From positions 434,001-498,000 of the forward strand of contig NZ_CP009323.1 in NCBI RefSeq assembly GCF_000959725.1: a DNA stretch of 64,000 nucleotides, read 5' to 3'. Positions 49,077 to 57,169 of this stretch are shown piece by piece. Every line of letters starts with the position of its first letter. Position 1 is the first letter of the stretch. The translations under genes were made by a program, and so were the position numbers. This DNA is from Burkholderia gladioli. GTDB lineage: Bacteria; Pseudomonadota; Gammaproteobacteria; Burkholderiales; Burkholderiaceae. The notes beneath the pieces are model-generated. The model was not told where the DNA came from. It made no database searches and worked only from the letters and a program-made list of their open reading frames with translations.

Positions 49077-49745
49077 TCACCCATTCATCATCCGATCAAG
49101 CTGGGCCCCCACCCACGAGCGATCGAAGCGCCCCTCGGCGATCGACTTCAGCGCCGCGTCCTCCTTGGCCGCCTGCCTGCGCGCCCCCTCGATCACCGCC
49201 GCCACGTCCGCCGGCGCGATGGCCAGCACGCCATCCTGGTCGCCAACCACGATATCCCCCGGATGCACCACCATCCCGCCGACGCTCACCGGCACGTTGA
49301 TCTCGCCCGGCCCGTTCTTGTACGGCCCGCGATGCGTCACGCCTCGCGCGTAGACCGGGAAATCGCGCTGGCCTATCGCCGCCACATCGCGAATCGCGCC
49401 GTCGATCACCAGCCCCTGCACGCCGAGCCGCTGCGCGAAGCTCGCCATGATGTCGCCCATCAGCGCCTGCGTGAGCTCGCCGGCGCCGTCGATCACCAGC
49501 ACGTCGCCGGGACGGCAATGATCGAAGGCGCGATGGATCGCGAGATTGTCGCCGCCGCGCGTGCGCACCGTGACCGCCGTGCCGGCCATCGGCCTGGGCC
49601 GGTGGAAAGGACGCAGCCCGGTCGCGCCGCTGGCACGGGCCATGTTGTCGCTCAACAGCGATACCGCCAGCCCGCGCAGGGCCTCGAGCGTGGCGGCACT
49701 CGCCTGGGCCGCCGATTCGTATTCGCGCCATCCGGACGGATTCAT
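49077..49745 (-). CDS. RraA-fold aldolase, probable 4-carboxy-4-hydroxy-2-oxoadipate aldolase
   Basis: The product is 222 residues. It carries GTAVTVRTRGGDNLAIHRAF, LVIDGAGELTQALMGDIMASFAQRLGVQGLVIDGAIRDVAAI (the metal/substrate GxxxRD motif) and VHPGDIVVGDQDGV, matching the HMG/CHA aldolase branch rather than RNase E inhibitor RraA. The ATG overlaps the hydratase stop by four bases. CHA aldolase splits the hydratase product into pyruvate and oxaloacetate, the last step of the gallate and protocatechuate 4,5-cleavage routes. Confidence 0.88.
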   Translation of the reverse strand: MNPSGWREYESAAQASAATLEALRGLAVSLLSDNMARASGATGLRPFHRPRPMAGTAVTVRTRGGDNLAIHRAFDHCRPGDVLVIDGAGELTQALMGDIMASFAQRLGVQGLVIDGAIRDVAAIGQRDFPVYARGVTHRGPYKNGPGEINVPVSVGGMVVHPGDIVVGDQDGVLAIAPADVAAVIEGARRQAAKEDAALKSIAEGRFDRSWVGAQLDRMMNG

Positions 49746-50782
49746 GCCACCGCTCCCTGGTTCGATCCTTGTCGTTCGAGCTGGGCCGACAAACGCCCGT
49801 ACACGGCACGCGCATTGCCCTCGAAGATGCGATGGCGATCCTCGTCGTCGAGCCACTCAATCGCGTCGATATAACGACGCGTGTCGTCGAAATGGTGGCC
49901 GGTTTCGGGATCGATGCCCTGCACCGCGCCGATCGTCTCGGAGGCGAACAGGATGTTCTTCGCCGGAATCACCTTGGCCAGCAACTCGGCACCGGGCTGG
50001 TGGTAGACGCAGGTATCGAAGAACACGTTGTTCAGCAGATGCTCGCCGAGCAGCGGCCGCTTCATGTCCTGCGCCAGCCCGCGATAGCGTCCCCAGTGAT
50101 ACGGCACCGCGCCGCCGCCGTGCGGGATGATGAACTTCAGCGTCGGGAAATCGGCGAACAGGTCGCCCTCCAGCAATTGCATGAAGGCGGAGGTGTCGCC
50201 GTTGAGGTAATGCGCGCCGGTCGCATGGAAGTTCGGATTGCAGGACGACGACACGTGGATCATCGCCGGCACGTCGAGCTCGACCATCGCTTCGTAGAGC
50301 GGATACCAGGAACGATCCGTGAGCGGCAGCCCGGACCAATGGCCGCCCGACGGATCGGGATTCAGGTTGCAGCCGACGAAACCCATCTCGAGCACGCAGC
50401 GGCGCAGCTCGGCGATGCAGTTCTCCGGGCCCGTTCCGGGCGCCTGCGGCAGTTGGCAGACACCGACGAAGTTGCGCGGAAACAGTTCGCAGACGCGATG
50501 CACGAGTTCGTTGCAGGCGCTCGACCACACGGCGTTGGCCTCGGCCGGCGCGAGATGATGGCCCATGCCGGCCGCGCGCGGCGAGAAGATCGTGAGATCG
50601 GTGCCGCGTTCGCGCTGGATTCGAAGCTGCCCGCCCTCGATGCTTTCGCGAATCTCGTCGTCGGAGATGACGGGGCGCGCGGGCGGCGCAAGGCCATCCT
50701 TCAGCGCGGCGATCTGCTTCGCGCGCCATGCTTCGTGCTGCGGCGGCGAGGTGGTGTAGTGACCGTGACAATCGATGATCAT
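49742..50782 (-). CDS. ligJ: 4-oxalomesaconate hydratase (LigJ type)
   Basis: The product is 346 residues, an amidohydrolase-fold enzyme. It has DCHGHYTT at the N-terminus, then ERGTDLTIFSPRA, GCNLNPDPSGGHW, PLTDRSWYPLYEAMVEL, FIIPHGGGAVPYHWGR, and LFASETIGAVQGIDPETG. These closely match Sphingobium LigJ, which hydrates 4-oxalomesaconate to 4-carboxy-4-hydroxy-2-oxoadipate. GGAAA precedes the ATG at 50782; an ATG at 50800 is possible but has no SD. It is coupled to the aldolase gene. Confidence 0.9.
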   Translation of the reverse strand: MIIDCHGHYTTSPPQHEAWRAKQIAALKDGLAPPARPVISDDEIRESIEGGQLRIQRERGTDLTIFSPRAAGMGHHLAPAEANAVWSSACNELVHRVCELFPRNFVGVCQLPQAPGTGPENCIAELRRCVLEMGFVGCNLNPDPSGGHWSGLPLTDRSWYPLYEAMVELDVPAMIHVSSSCNPNFHATGAHYLNGDTSAFMQLLEGDLFADFPTLKFIIPHGGGAVPYHWGRYRGLAQDMKRPLLGEHLLNNVFFDTCVYHQPGAELLAKVIPAKNILFASETIGAVQGIDPETGHHFDDTRRYIDAIEWLDDEDRHRIFEGNARAVYGRLSAQLERQGSNQGAVA

Positions 50783-50811
50783 GCTGGGTTTCCGTGTCAT
50801 TGCGTTTGGGT

Positions 50812-52134
50812 TCAGGTGTGGGCGGCGCGATCGGCCGCGTGCAGCGACGCGCCGTCCCCGCCGGCGTGCTTGATCCGCATCAGGAGGGCGATCAGGGTCG
50901 CCACCGCGAGGAAGGCCGCGATGCTAAGCAAGGCGAGCTTGAAATTGCCCGTCGCGCTGCGCACCAGGCCGATGCTCCAGGGCCCGACCAGCCCGCCGAA
51001 CTGGGCGATCGTATTGATCAGCGCGATGGTCGCCGCGCCGGCCGCGCCGGTCCGGAACGACGAGGCGAGGCTCCAGAACAGCGGATTGCCCGCGTAGATG
51101 AAGAAGCCCGTGACACACAGCAGCGCATAGGAAAGCACCGGATTCGGCGCGTAGGCGCTACCCGCGATGGCCAGGGCGCTCATGCCGTAGACGAAGGCGA
51201 GATGCTTTCTACGGTCGCCGCTGCGATCCGAGCTGCGGCTGATGAGGAAGGTGCCCAGCACGCCCAGCAGCGGCGGCGCGGCCGACAGGAAGCCGACCTC
51301 GATATTGCTCAGCTGCCCGAAGCTCTTGATGATCTGCGGCAGCCACAGAAAGAGCCCGTAGATGCCGACCAGCGCGCAGCCGAACAACCCGGCGAGGCTC
51401 CATACACGAGCGTCCCCCGCCACGCGCAGCAGCGGAACATGGCCCGCGCCGCCGAGGGCCGCGCGCTCGCCCGCGAGCGTCGTCTCCAGCCAGCGCTTCT
51501 CGTCGTCGGCAAGCCAGCGGGCATCGGCGGGACGCTCGGTCATGATGCGCAGGGTGAGCAGCCCCAGCAGCATGGCCGGGATGCCCTCGAGGATGAACAT
51601 CCACTGCCATCCCTGCAGACCGAGCACGCCATTGGCATAGGTCATCAACGCCGTCGAGAGCGGGCCGCCGAGCACCGCCGAAAACGAGCCGGCGATGATG
51701 TAGCCGCCCACCGCGCGCGCCCGGTAGCGCACCGGAAACCAGTTCGTCAGGTACACCGCGATGCCGGGCAGGAAACCCGATTCCATGATGCCGAGCAGGG
51801 CGCGCAGCACGTAGAAGCTCCTGGCGTCGAACACGAAGGCGGTGGCGGCGGCCACCGCGCCCCAGGTTAGCAGGATCCGCGCGATCCAGCGGCGCGCGCC
51901 GACGCGATGCAGCAGCAGGTTGCTCGGCACTTCGAGCAGCATGTAGCCGACGAAGAACATGCTGCCCGCCAGGCCGAACACGGCCGGGCTGAACCCCAGC
52001 GCCTTGTTCATGTCGAGCGCCGCGAAGCCGATGTTGATGCGATCGAGGTAGTTGAAGAACATCATCGCGAAAAGCAGGGGCATCAGCCGCCTGTACACCT
52101 TTCGCATGGTCGCTGCTTCGTCGAATGGGCTCAT
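50812..52134 (-). CDS. MFS transporter, anion:cation symporter (ACS) family
   Basis: The product is 440 residues with 12 spans. The ACS signature FFNYLDRINIGFAALDMNKALGFSP lies in span 1, followed by FFVGYMLLEVPSNLLLHRVGARRWIARIL and ALLGIMESGFLPGIAVYLTNWFP. A central loop of about 50 residues separates the halves. Members import organic anions such as aromatic acids and sugar acids. As the first gene before ligJ and the aldolase, it probably imports the aromatic acid that feeds this pathway, perhaps gallate or protocatechuate. Confidence 0.9.
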   Translation of the reverse strand: MSPFDEAATMRKVYRRLMPLLFAMMFFNYLDRINIGFAALDMNKALGFSPAVFGLAGSMFFVGYMLLEVPSNLLLHRVGARRWIARILLTWGAVAAATAFVFDARSFYVLRALLGIMESGFLPGIAVYLTNWFPVRYRARAVGGYIIAGSFSAVLGGPLSTALMTYANGVLGLQGWQWMFILEGIPAMLLGLLTLRIMTERPADARWLADDEKRWLETTLAGERAALGGAGHVPLLRVAGDARVWSLAGLFGCALVGIYGLFLWLPQIIKSFGQLSNIEVGFLSAAPPLLGVLGTFLISRSSDRSGDRRKHLAFVYGMSALAIAGSAYAPNPVLSYALLCVTGFFIYAGNPLFWSLASSFRTGAAGAATIALINTIAQFGGLVGPWSIGLVRSATGNFKLALLSIAAFLAVATLIALLMRIKHAGGDGASLHAADRAAHT

Positions 52135-52261
52135 GCCGTCTCCATGTTCTTTTCATCGAATCGCGAGGGCTCTGCGGCCCTGCTCGATACGCGGCCTGCG
52201 CCGTTTTCCGGCTCGGGCCGGCCGCATCTGCGATGCATACCGGCGCCGGGCACGAAAATCG

Positions 52262-52317
52262 ATGATAGGAAGCATGGCGGCCCGCGTCCAAGACGCGTTC
52301 CTTATGCTTTCATAAGG
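52262..52317 (-). promoter_or_regulatory. Promoter and LysR-operator-like palindrome for the MFS-ligJ-aldolase operon
   Basis: On the minus strand TTGGAC (revcomp of 52286-52291) and TATCAT (revcomp of 52262-52267) are separated by 18 bases. Upstream lies a perfect 7-bp palindrome CCTTATG-CTTT-CATAAGG (52300-52317), centred about 53 bases before the expected start of transcription. That is where LysR-type activators usually bind. Confidence 0.6.
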
Positions 52318-52323
52318 CTTTGC

Positions 52324-53223
52324 TTATAGTGTTTCGCCTTGCAGCGGCGGGGGAAGGCAGGCGAGGAAGCTGCGCAGATGGGCCGAATCGTCAGCGGTGC
52401 GAAACGTGGCGGCGAGCGTCGACCAGCGGGAGGCGCCGGGGCCGACGAGATGGCGGTACACCACGTCCGTGCGTCCCTGGCGCGCCACCGACTCGCCGAC
52501 GAAGGTCACGCCGAGCCCGGCAGCGACGAGCGCGATCGCTGTCTGGATCTCGTAGGCCTGATGCGCGACGAAGGGCGTCACGCCCGCATCGCGATACAGG
52601 GACAACACGGTGCGCTTGAATTGCGCGTTCTGGTGTTTCGGGTACAGGATCAGCGGCGTGTCCTCGAGCTCGGCGATGCGCAGCTTCTTCCTGGCCGCCA
52701 GCGGATGATCGGGCGACAGCACCGCCACCACGTGTTCGCGCAGCAGGGAATAGGAGGTGCAGCCGGGCATGTCGAGCGGCTGGCGGCCGATGCCGATGTG
52801 GATGCGCATGTCGCGCAGCGCGTCGGCCTGCTCCTCGGTGAGCATCTCGAACAGCTTCAGCTCGACTTCCGGGCACCGTTGATGAAAGGCCTTCAGGGCA
52901 GGCGGCAGGATGCTGTACATCGAGGAACGCGTGAAGCCGATCGACAACCAGCCGCGCTGCCCGATGCCGATTTCCTGCGCGCCGAGGCTCGCCTGTTCCC
53001 AGGCGCCGAGGATCTGCCGCGCCTCGGTGCAGAAATAGTGGCCCGCCTCGGTGAGCTGCAAAGGCCGCCTGGCGCGATCGACGAGCTTGGTGCCGAGCCG
53101 CTCCTCCAGCAAGCGTATCTGCTGGCTCAGCGCCGGTTGCGCGATATGCAGGCGCTCGGCGGCGCGGCTGAAATTCAGTTCCTCGGCCAGGATGACGAAG
53201 CACTGCAAGGACCTGAAATTCAT
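52324..53223 (-). CDS. LysR family regulator of the ligJ operon (predicted)
   Basis: The product is 299 residues. The winged-helix domain (MNFRSLQCFVILAEELNFSRAAERLHIAQPALSQQIRLLEERLG) and a LysR substrate domain resembling the CatM/BenM/GalR type (GFTRSSMYSILPPALKAFHQRCPEVELKLFE) are clear. It lies immediately upstream of the MFS gene on the same strand, its stop six bases from the palindrome. It probably senses a pathway acid; that is inference from position. Confidence 0.9.
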   Translation of the reverse strand: MNFRSLQCFVILAEELNFSRAAERLHIAQPALSQQIRLLEERLGTKLVDRARRPLQLTEAGHYFCTEARQILGAWEQASLGAQEIGIGQRGWLSIGFTRSSMYSILPPALKAFHQRCPEVELKLFEMLTEEQADALRDMRIHIGIGRQPLDMPGCTSYSLLREHVVAVLSPDHPLAARKKLRIAELEDTPLILYPKHQNAQFKRTVLSLYRDAGVTPFVAHQAYEIQTAIALVAAGLGVTFVGESVARQGRTDVVYRHLVGPGASRWSTLAATFRTADDSAHLRSFLACLPPPLQGETL

Positions 53224-53420
53224 GGCGACGTTCCTGGAATGCGGTGAGCGACGCGCGCCGGATCCTGCGAGGATGAAGTGCGCGCGGCCCGTCGGTTCGG
53301 GAGGGCAATGATGTCATAAAGCGGGGGAGAAACCCGCTTCCTCTTGTCATCTTTGCTGGGTGGCTGGATGTGTCAACCTCGAGGCACGAACCTCCCCTGC
53401 CACGGCACGATAGACGTCCG

Positions 53421-53690
53421 ATGACAACCATTCCTCGCATCGTGATGGCGACTGTCCTGGCCATTCCGGTTTTCTTCGGGCTGTCGCTGATCGACCCGCT
53501 CGCGAGATGGGTCGGGAGCGCACAGGCCTGGGATCTGCTCGCGCCGCTGTTCCAACTGTTGGACGCGAACGGCATCGAAACAGAGGAAGACGTGCTGATG
53601 GGCGTGTTGTTCGTCGCAAGCTTCGTGATCGCGCTGCTGATCATCTGGATGGCGTCGAAGCTGCTGCGACGTACACGCAAGGCTGCGTGA
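53421..53690 (+). CDS. Small two-span membrane protein, unknown
   Basis: The product is 89 residues. Two hydrophobic spans are visible (about 5-25, IVMATVLAIPVFFGLSLI, and 58-78, VLMGVLFVASFVIALLIIWMA) with a polar loop containing the acidic patch NGIETEEDV and a basic tail. No family is recognised. Base composition matches the surroundings. It has no evident partner; the next gene begins 137 bases later. Confidence 0.6.
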   Translation: MTTIPRIVMATVLAIPVFFGLSLIDPLARWVGSAQAWDLLAPLFQLLDANGIETEEDVLMGVLFVASFVIALLIIWMASKLLRRTRKAA

Positions 53691-53827
53691 CACATACCGT
53701 CATGTGTCGCCGGCTTGCACGCTACGCAGCCCGGCCCGAATCTCGCCTAGAATGAAATCGTGAAGCAGCCCATCGCGGGCCCGGTACGCGCTCCCCGCGC
53801 ATCGTCCGCGGCGACACGGAGGCCATC

Positions 53828-54130
53828 ATGCCGGCAACGCTCGAGGTCGCGACCCAAGTCGATCCGATCCCCTACGAGGGATATGAAATCCACGTCACCG
53901 TCAAACCGGCGGGCGCGGTCGCCAACCGCTACACCTATGTCGCCTACGTCTGCCATCCCGGCGCGAGCCCATCCCTGCCCGGTCATACGGTGCCGTTCCA
54001 TCCGAACGGCGAGGAGTGCTTCGCGACGCCCGGCGAGGCGGTGGCCGATGCGAAGCGGGTCGGCGCGCTGATCGTCGACGGCTCGCATCCCGACCTGTCG
54101 GTGCTGTCGCTGGTCACGCACGGCTACTGA
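53828..54130 (+). CDS. Hypothetical cytoplasmic protein of 100 residues
   Basis: The sequence has YEGYEIHVTVKPAGAVANRYTYVAYVCHPG, then PFHPNGEECFATPGEAVADAKRVGALIVDG, suggesting a small alpha/beta domain with two cysteines. No signal peptide or span is present. Similar short proteins are common in Burkholderia genomes as I recall, but no function is known to me. The start has CGGAGG ahead of it, a strong ribosome site. A terminator hairpin lies 37 bases after the stop. Confidence 0.7.
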   Translation: MPATLEVATQVDPIPYEGYEIHVTVKPAGAVANRYTYVAYVCHPGASPSLPGHTVPFHPNGEECFATPGEAVADAKRVGALIVDGSHPDLSVLSLVTHGY

Positions 54131-54166
54131 GTAACCGCGCCTCGCATCAGGCGACGCACAAGGGCA

Positions 54167-54198
54167 CGCGGCCAGTGTGCATCAGCACACTGGCCGCG
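54167..54198. terminator. Strong hairpin between convergent genes
   Basis: A perfect 14-bp stem (cgcggccagtgtgc at 54167-54180, gcacactggccgcg at 54185-54198) with loop atca lies between the hypothetical gene and the converging MFS gene. There is no T tract, but stem length and position suggest a bidirectional terminator. Confidence 0.65.
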
Positions 54199-54224
54199 CC
54201 GCCTCACACCGCTCCCCCAAGCCG

Positions 54225-55469
54225 CTAGGCACGCTCGGCAGCACCCCGGCAAACCACCCGCCCCGCCTCCCGCGAATCGCGTTTCGCGGCACGTGCCACG
54301 AAGCGCTCGGACACCAGCAGCGCGATCAGGGCCGCCAGCGTCAGCCCCGCCGATACGGGCGCCAGCGCCCCCAGCCCGACATGATCGGCCACCCGCCCGC
54401 CGATCCCCGCCCCGAGCGAAATGCCGAGAAAGATCCCCGACGAATTGAGCGCGATCACCATGCCGCGCGCCTCGGGCGCCAGCGACACCACGCGCCGCAA
54501 CTGCGAGGGATAGAACAGGTCCTGCATCAGCGCCCATATCACCAGCAGCGCGAGCAACAAGCCTTGCCTCGGCCCCTCGCCCCAGGCCACCGCGCCAAGC
54601 AGCGCGATCGCGACAAACACCGGGGCCATGGTGCGCATCACGAGCTTCAGCAGGGCCTCCGCCGAGTAGCGCAGCGACAGGCGCTGCGCGACCACGTTCC
54701 CGACGATCCCTGTCACGCCGAACACCAGCAGGGCCAGCCCGCCCTGCGCCGCGCTGGCGCCGAAGCGCGTCGTCACCAGCGGCAGGATCAGCGTGTAGGT
54801 CGCGAAGAACGCCGCCGTCTGCAGCACGATCACGGCCAGGCCCGCCGCCGTGGCCGGCTGCGCGACGAGCCGCGCGAGCCTCGCCGGGCGCATGCGCTCG
54901 CCGCGCGAGGCATCGCGCACGGTCGAGACGATCCAGCCGCCGCTGGCCGCCGAAGCCACCGCCAGCACCACGAACACCATCCGCCAGCCCCAGGTCTGCG
55001 CGATCGCCGCGGCCAGCGGCGCCGCGATCACGCTCGATAGCGTGACGCCGACGAAGACCACCGCGAGCGCCTTGCCGCGCCGCTCGACGGGCGTGATCTC
55101 GGCGCCGATCGCGTTCGCCAGCGGGCTGACCGCGCCCGCGCCGATGCCGGCCACGATGCGCGTGGCGAGCAGCCAGCCGAAGCCCGGCGCGGCCGCGCCG
55201 GCCAGCGTCGCCGCCACCAGCGCGACGAGCCCGCCCAGCAGCAGGCTGCGTCGCCGCGCATGCCCGGCCAGCATCTGCAGCAAGGGCGCGCCGATCGCGA
55301 AGGCGATCGAGAACGCGCTCATCAGCAGCGCCGCCCGCCCCGGCGTGATGCGCCAGGCGCCGGCCAGCGCGGGCAGCGCGCCGACCACGCCATACGACAT
55401 CGCGCCCACCGCGAAATTGGCGCTCGCGAGCGCACGCAGCGCGTGTCGCTCGGGTTCCGCTATTGCCAT
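54225..55469 (-). CDS. MFS transporter, DHA1 type
   Basis: The product is 414 residues with 12 spans. The N-terminal half has ANFAVGAMSYGVVGALPALAGAWRITPGRAALLMSAFSIAFAIGAPLLQMLAG, then RIVAGIGAGAVSPLANAIGAEITPVERRGKALAVVFVGVTLSSVIAAPLAAAI, typical of the YdhP/AraJ-like group. The LysR gene next door is transcribed divergently across 96 bases, a standard arrangement for regulated efflux. The substrate is unknown. Confidence 0.87.
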   Translation of the reverse strand: MAIAEPERHALRALASANFAVGAMSYGVVGALPALAGAWRITPGRAALLMSAFSIAFAIGAPLLQMLAGHARRRSLLLGGLVALVAATLAGAAAPGFGWLLATRIVAGIGAGAVSPLANAIGAEITPVERRGKALAVVFVGVTLSSVIAAPLAAAIAQTWGWRMVFVVLAVASAASGGWIVSTVRDASRGERMRPARLARLVAQPATAAGLAVIVLQTAAFFATYTLILPLVTTRFGASAAQGGLALLVFGVTGIVGNVVAQRLSLRYSAEALLKLVMRTMAPVFVAIALLGAVAWGEGPRQGLLLALLVIWALMQDLFYPSQLRRVVSLAPEARGMVIALNSSGIFLGISLGAGIGGRVADHVGLGALAPVSAGLTLAALIALLVSERFVARAAKRDSREAGRVVCRGAAERA

Positions 55470-55537
55470 GCTGGGGTCCTCCCGGTTCGATCCTCGAGTC
55501 AGGGCGACAGTCTGCGTGCGCGCTTGGTATATTTGAA

Positions 55538-55550
55538 ATCGATTATCGAT
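55538..55550. promoter_or_regulatory. ATCGAT-T-ATCGAT operator-like site
   Basis: Two copies of the self-complementary hexamer ATCGAT (55538-55543 and 55545-55550) are separated by one base. They lie in the 96-base gap between the divergent MFS and LysR genes, in a local AT-rich stretch (tatatttgaa just before). A binding site for the adjacent LysR protein is the simplest reading. Confidence 0.45.
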
Positions 55551-55565
55551 ATGGGAGACATCCAC

Positions 55566-56504
55566 ATGACAAATAGCTTGTCGTCGCTGCGCGGCGCGGA
55601 CCTGGCCCTGCTCGGTTCGCTCGACGTGCTGCTCGCCGAGGCCAACGTCACGCGCGCGGCGGCGCGGCTGCACCTGAGCCAGCCCGCGCTGTCGGCGCAA
55701 CTGGCGCGGTTGCGCGAGCTGACCGGCGACCCGCTGCTGGTGCCGGCCCGCAACGGCCGCGGCATGACGCCGACGGCCCGCGCGCTGGCGATCCGCGAGC
55801 CGCTGCGCGCCGCCTTGCAGAGCCTGCAGGCAGCGCTCGCGCATGGTGCCGGTTTCGACCCCGCGCAGGACGCGCGCACCTTCCAGATTCTCGCCAGCGA
55901 CAACGGCTTCGTGATGGCGGGCGTGGACCTGGTGCGGCGCGTCGCGCAGCGCGCTCCGAAGCTGCGCCTGGCGTTCCGCGCGGTGCCGGTCGACAGCTTC
56001 GCCCACTGGCTCGAGCGCGGCACGGCCGACCTGCTGATCGCGGCGGACTTTTCGATTCCGGCGGGCATGCAGTCGCGCGCCCTGTTCCATGAGCGCTACG
56101 TGATGGCGCAACGCAAGGGCCATCCGCGCGGCCTCGCGCCGCCCGACCTGGATGCCTACTGCGCGCTCGGCCACGTGCTGGTATCGGGCGACGGCGGCGG
56201 CTTCCACGGTTTCATGGACGATCTGCTGGCGCGTACCGGCCGCGGCCGCCGCGTGGCGATCTCGGTGCAGCACTACCACCTCGCGCCGCTGGTACTGGAG
56301 GCCACCGACCATGTCTGTGCGCTGCCCGAGCGTTTCCTGCTGCACTTCGCCGACCGGCTCGACCTGCTGCCGCTGCCGGTCGAGGTGGCCGGCTTCGGGC
56401 TGAGCGCGGCCTGGCATCCGCGCAACGAGGCGAATGCCGCGCATCGCTGGCTGCGCGAGCAGTTGTTCGCGGCGGCTGGGCTCGAACCCGAGGCGGATGG
56501 TTGA
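55566..56504 (+). CDS. LysR family regulator
   Basis: The product is 312 residues. The winged-helix domain (about 8-66: LRGADLALLGSLDVLLAEANVTRAAARLHLSQPALSAQLARLRELTGDPLLVPARNGRGMTPT split across the start) is of the NodD/NahR-like group, with a C-terminal ligand domain containing LRLAFRAVPVDSF and FLLHFADRLDLLPLPVEV. GGGAGA lies about eight bases ahead of the ATG at 55566; an in-frame ATG at 55551 is possible. It probably controls the divergent MFS gene. Confidence 0.88.
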   Translation: MTNSLSSLRGADLALLGSLDVLLAEANVTRAAARLHLSQPALSAQLARLRELTGDPLLVPARNGRGMTPTARALAIREPLRAALQSLQAALAHGAGFDPAQDARTFQILASDNGFVMAGVDLVRRVAQRAPKLRLAFRAVPVDSFAHWLERGTADLLIAADFSIPAGMQSRALFHERYVMAQRKGHPRGLAPPDLDAYCALGHVLVSGDGGGFHGFMDDLLARTGRGRRVAISVQHYHLAPLVLEATDHVCALPERFLLHFADRLDLLPLPVEVAGFGLSAAWHPRNEANAAHRWLREQLFAAAGLEPEADG

Positions 56505-56598
56505 GGCGAGCGGCCTAGGCAGCCGGCCGAGGCATGCGCCAGGCGCCGCGCTCGCCTACAATCGCCCCGACATCCCACCGCCCCCGCCAGGAGCCTGC

Positions 56599-56928
56599 AT
56601 GACACGCGATCTCGGTCTCGAGGAAGTCGTCAACGACGAATTGCGCGACGAGGCCTGGATCACCGGCCGCGCGATGTTCGGCGGCTGGGCCTGGATGTCC
56701 GACGGCAACCTGCTCTGCGCGGCGCGCCACGACGGCATGCTGGTGCGCCTGGGCAAGGGCCGGGAGGGCTGGGCGCTCGCGCTCGACGGGATCGAGCCGA
56801 TGCGCAACGGCGGGCGGCCGATGACAGGCTGGATCTGGGTCTCGCCTGAGCGCTGCGCGCAGGACGCGGTGCGACGGCGCCTGCTCGACGCCGCGCTCGC
56901 CTTCGTGAAGACGCTGCCGCCGAAATGA
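56599..56928 (+). CDS. TfoX/Sxy N-terminal domain protein
   Basis: The product is 109 residues. It carries AWITGRAMFGGWAWMSDGNLLCAARHDGMLVRLG, close to the TfoX N-terminal domain (RxMFGGxG...F), then DGIEPMRNGGRPMTGWIWV. The C-terminal TfoX domain is absent, as in many single-domain members. GGAG lies nine bases ahead of the start. Full-length TfoX/Sxy promotes competence in gamma-proteobacteria; single-domain forms have no assigned role. Confidence 0.85.
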   Translation: MTRDLGLEEVVNDELRDEAWITGRAMFGGWAWMSDGNLLCAARHDGMLVRLGKGREGWALALDGIEPMRNGGRPMTGWIWVSPERCAQDAVRRRLLDAALAFVKTLPPK

Positions 56929-57169
56929 GACAGGTCGCCGCGAGCCGCGACTGCGCCTGACGCCCCCGCGCGCACGGGCCCGGCGCGGCCGCCGGCGGCG
57001 CATGAACATGCCGCCCCGCACGCCGCGGGCAGCTTACAGTCCCCCGTTTTCGCGAACCGGCCGCGCGCACAGGTTAAACTCTGGCCCTGCGCGATGCCGC
57101 CACGGCATCGGCCATCAATCGCCGCAGCGCCGTCTACCCGGCCTGCCCCGGCCCATGGAGTCCCAGTTG

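Noticed and set aside
49096..49860. A second minus-strand frame over the aldolase gene
   Set aside because: Its sequence is Arg-rich without motifs, while the overlapping frame carries the full aldolase domain and is coupled to ligJ.
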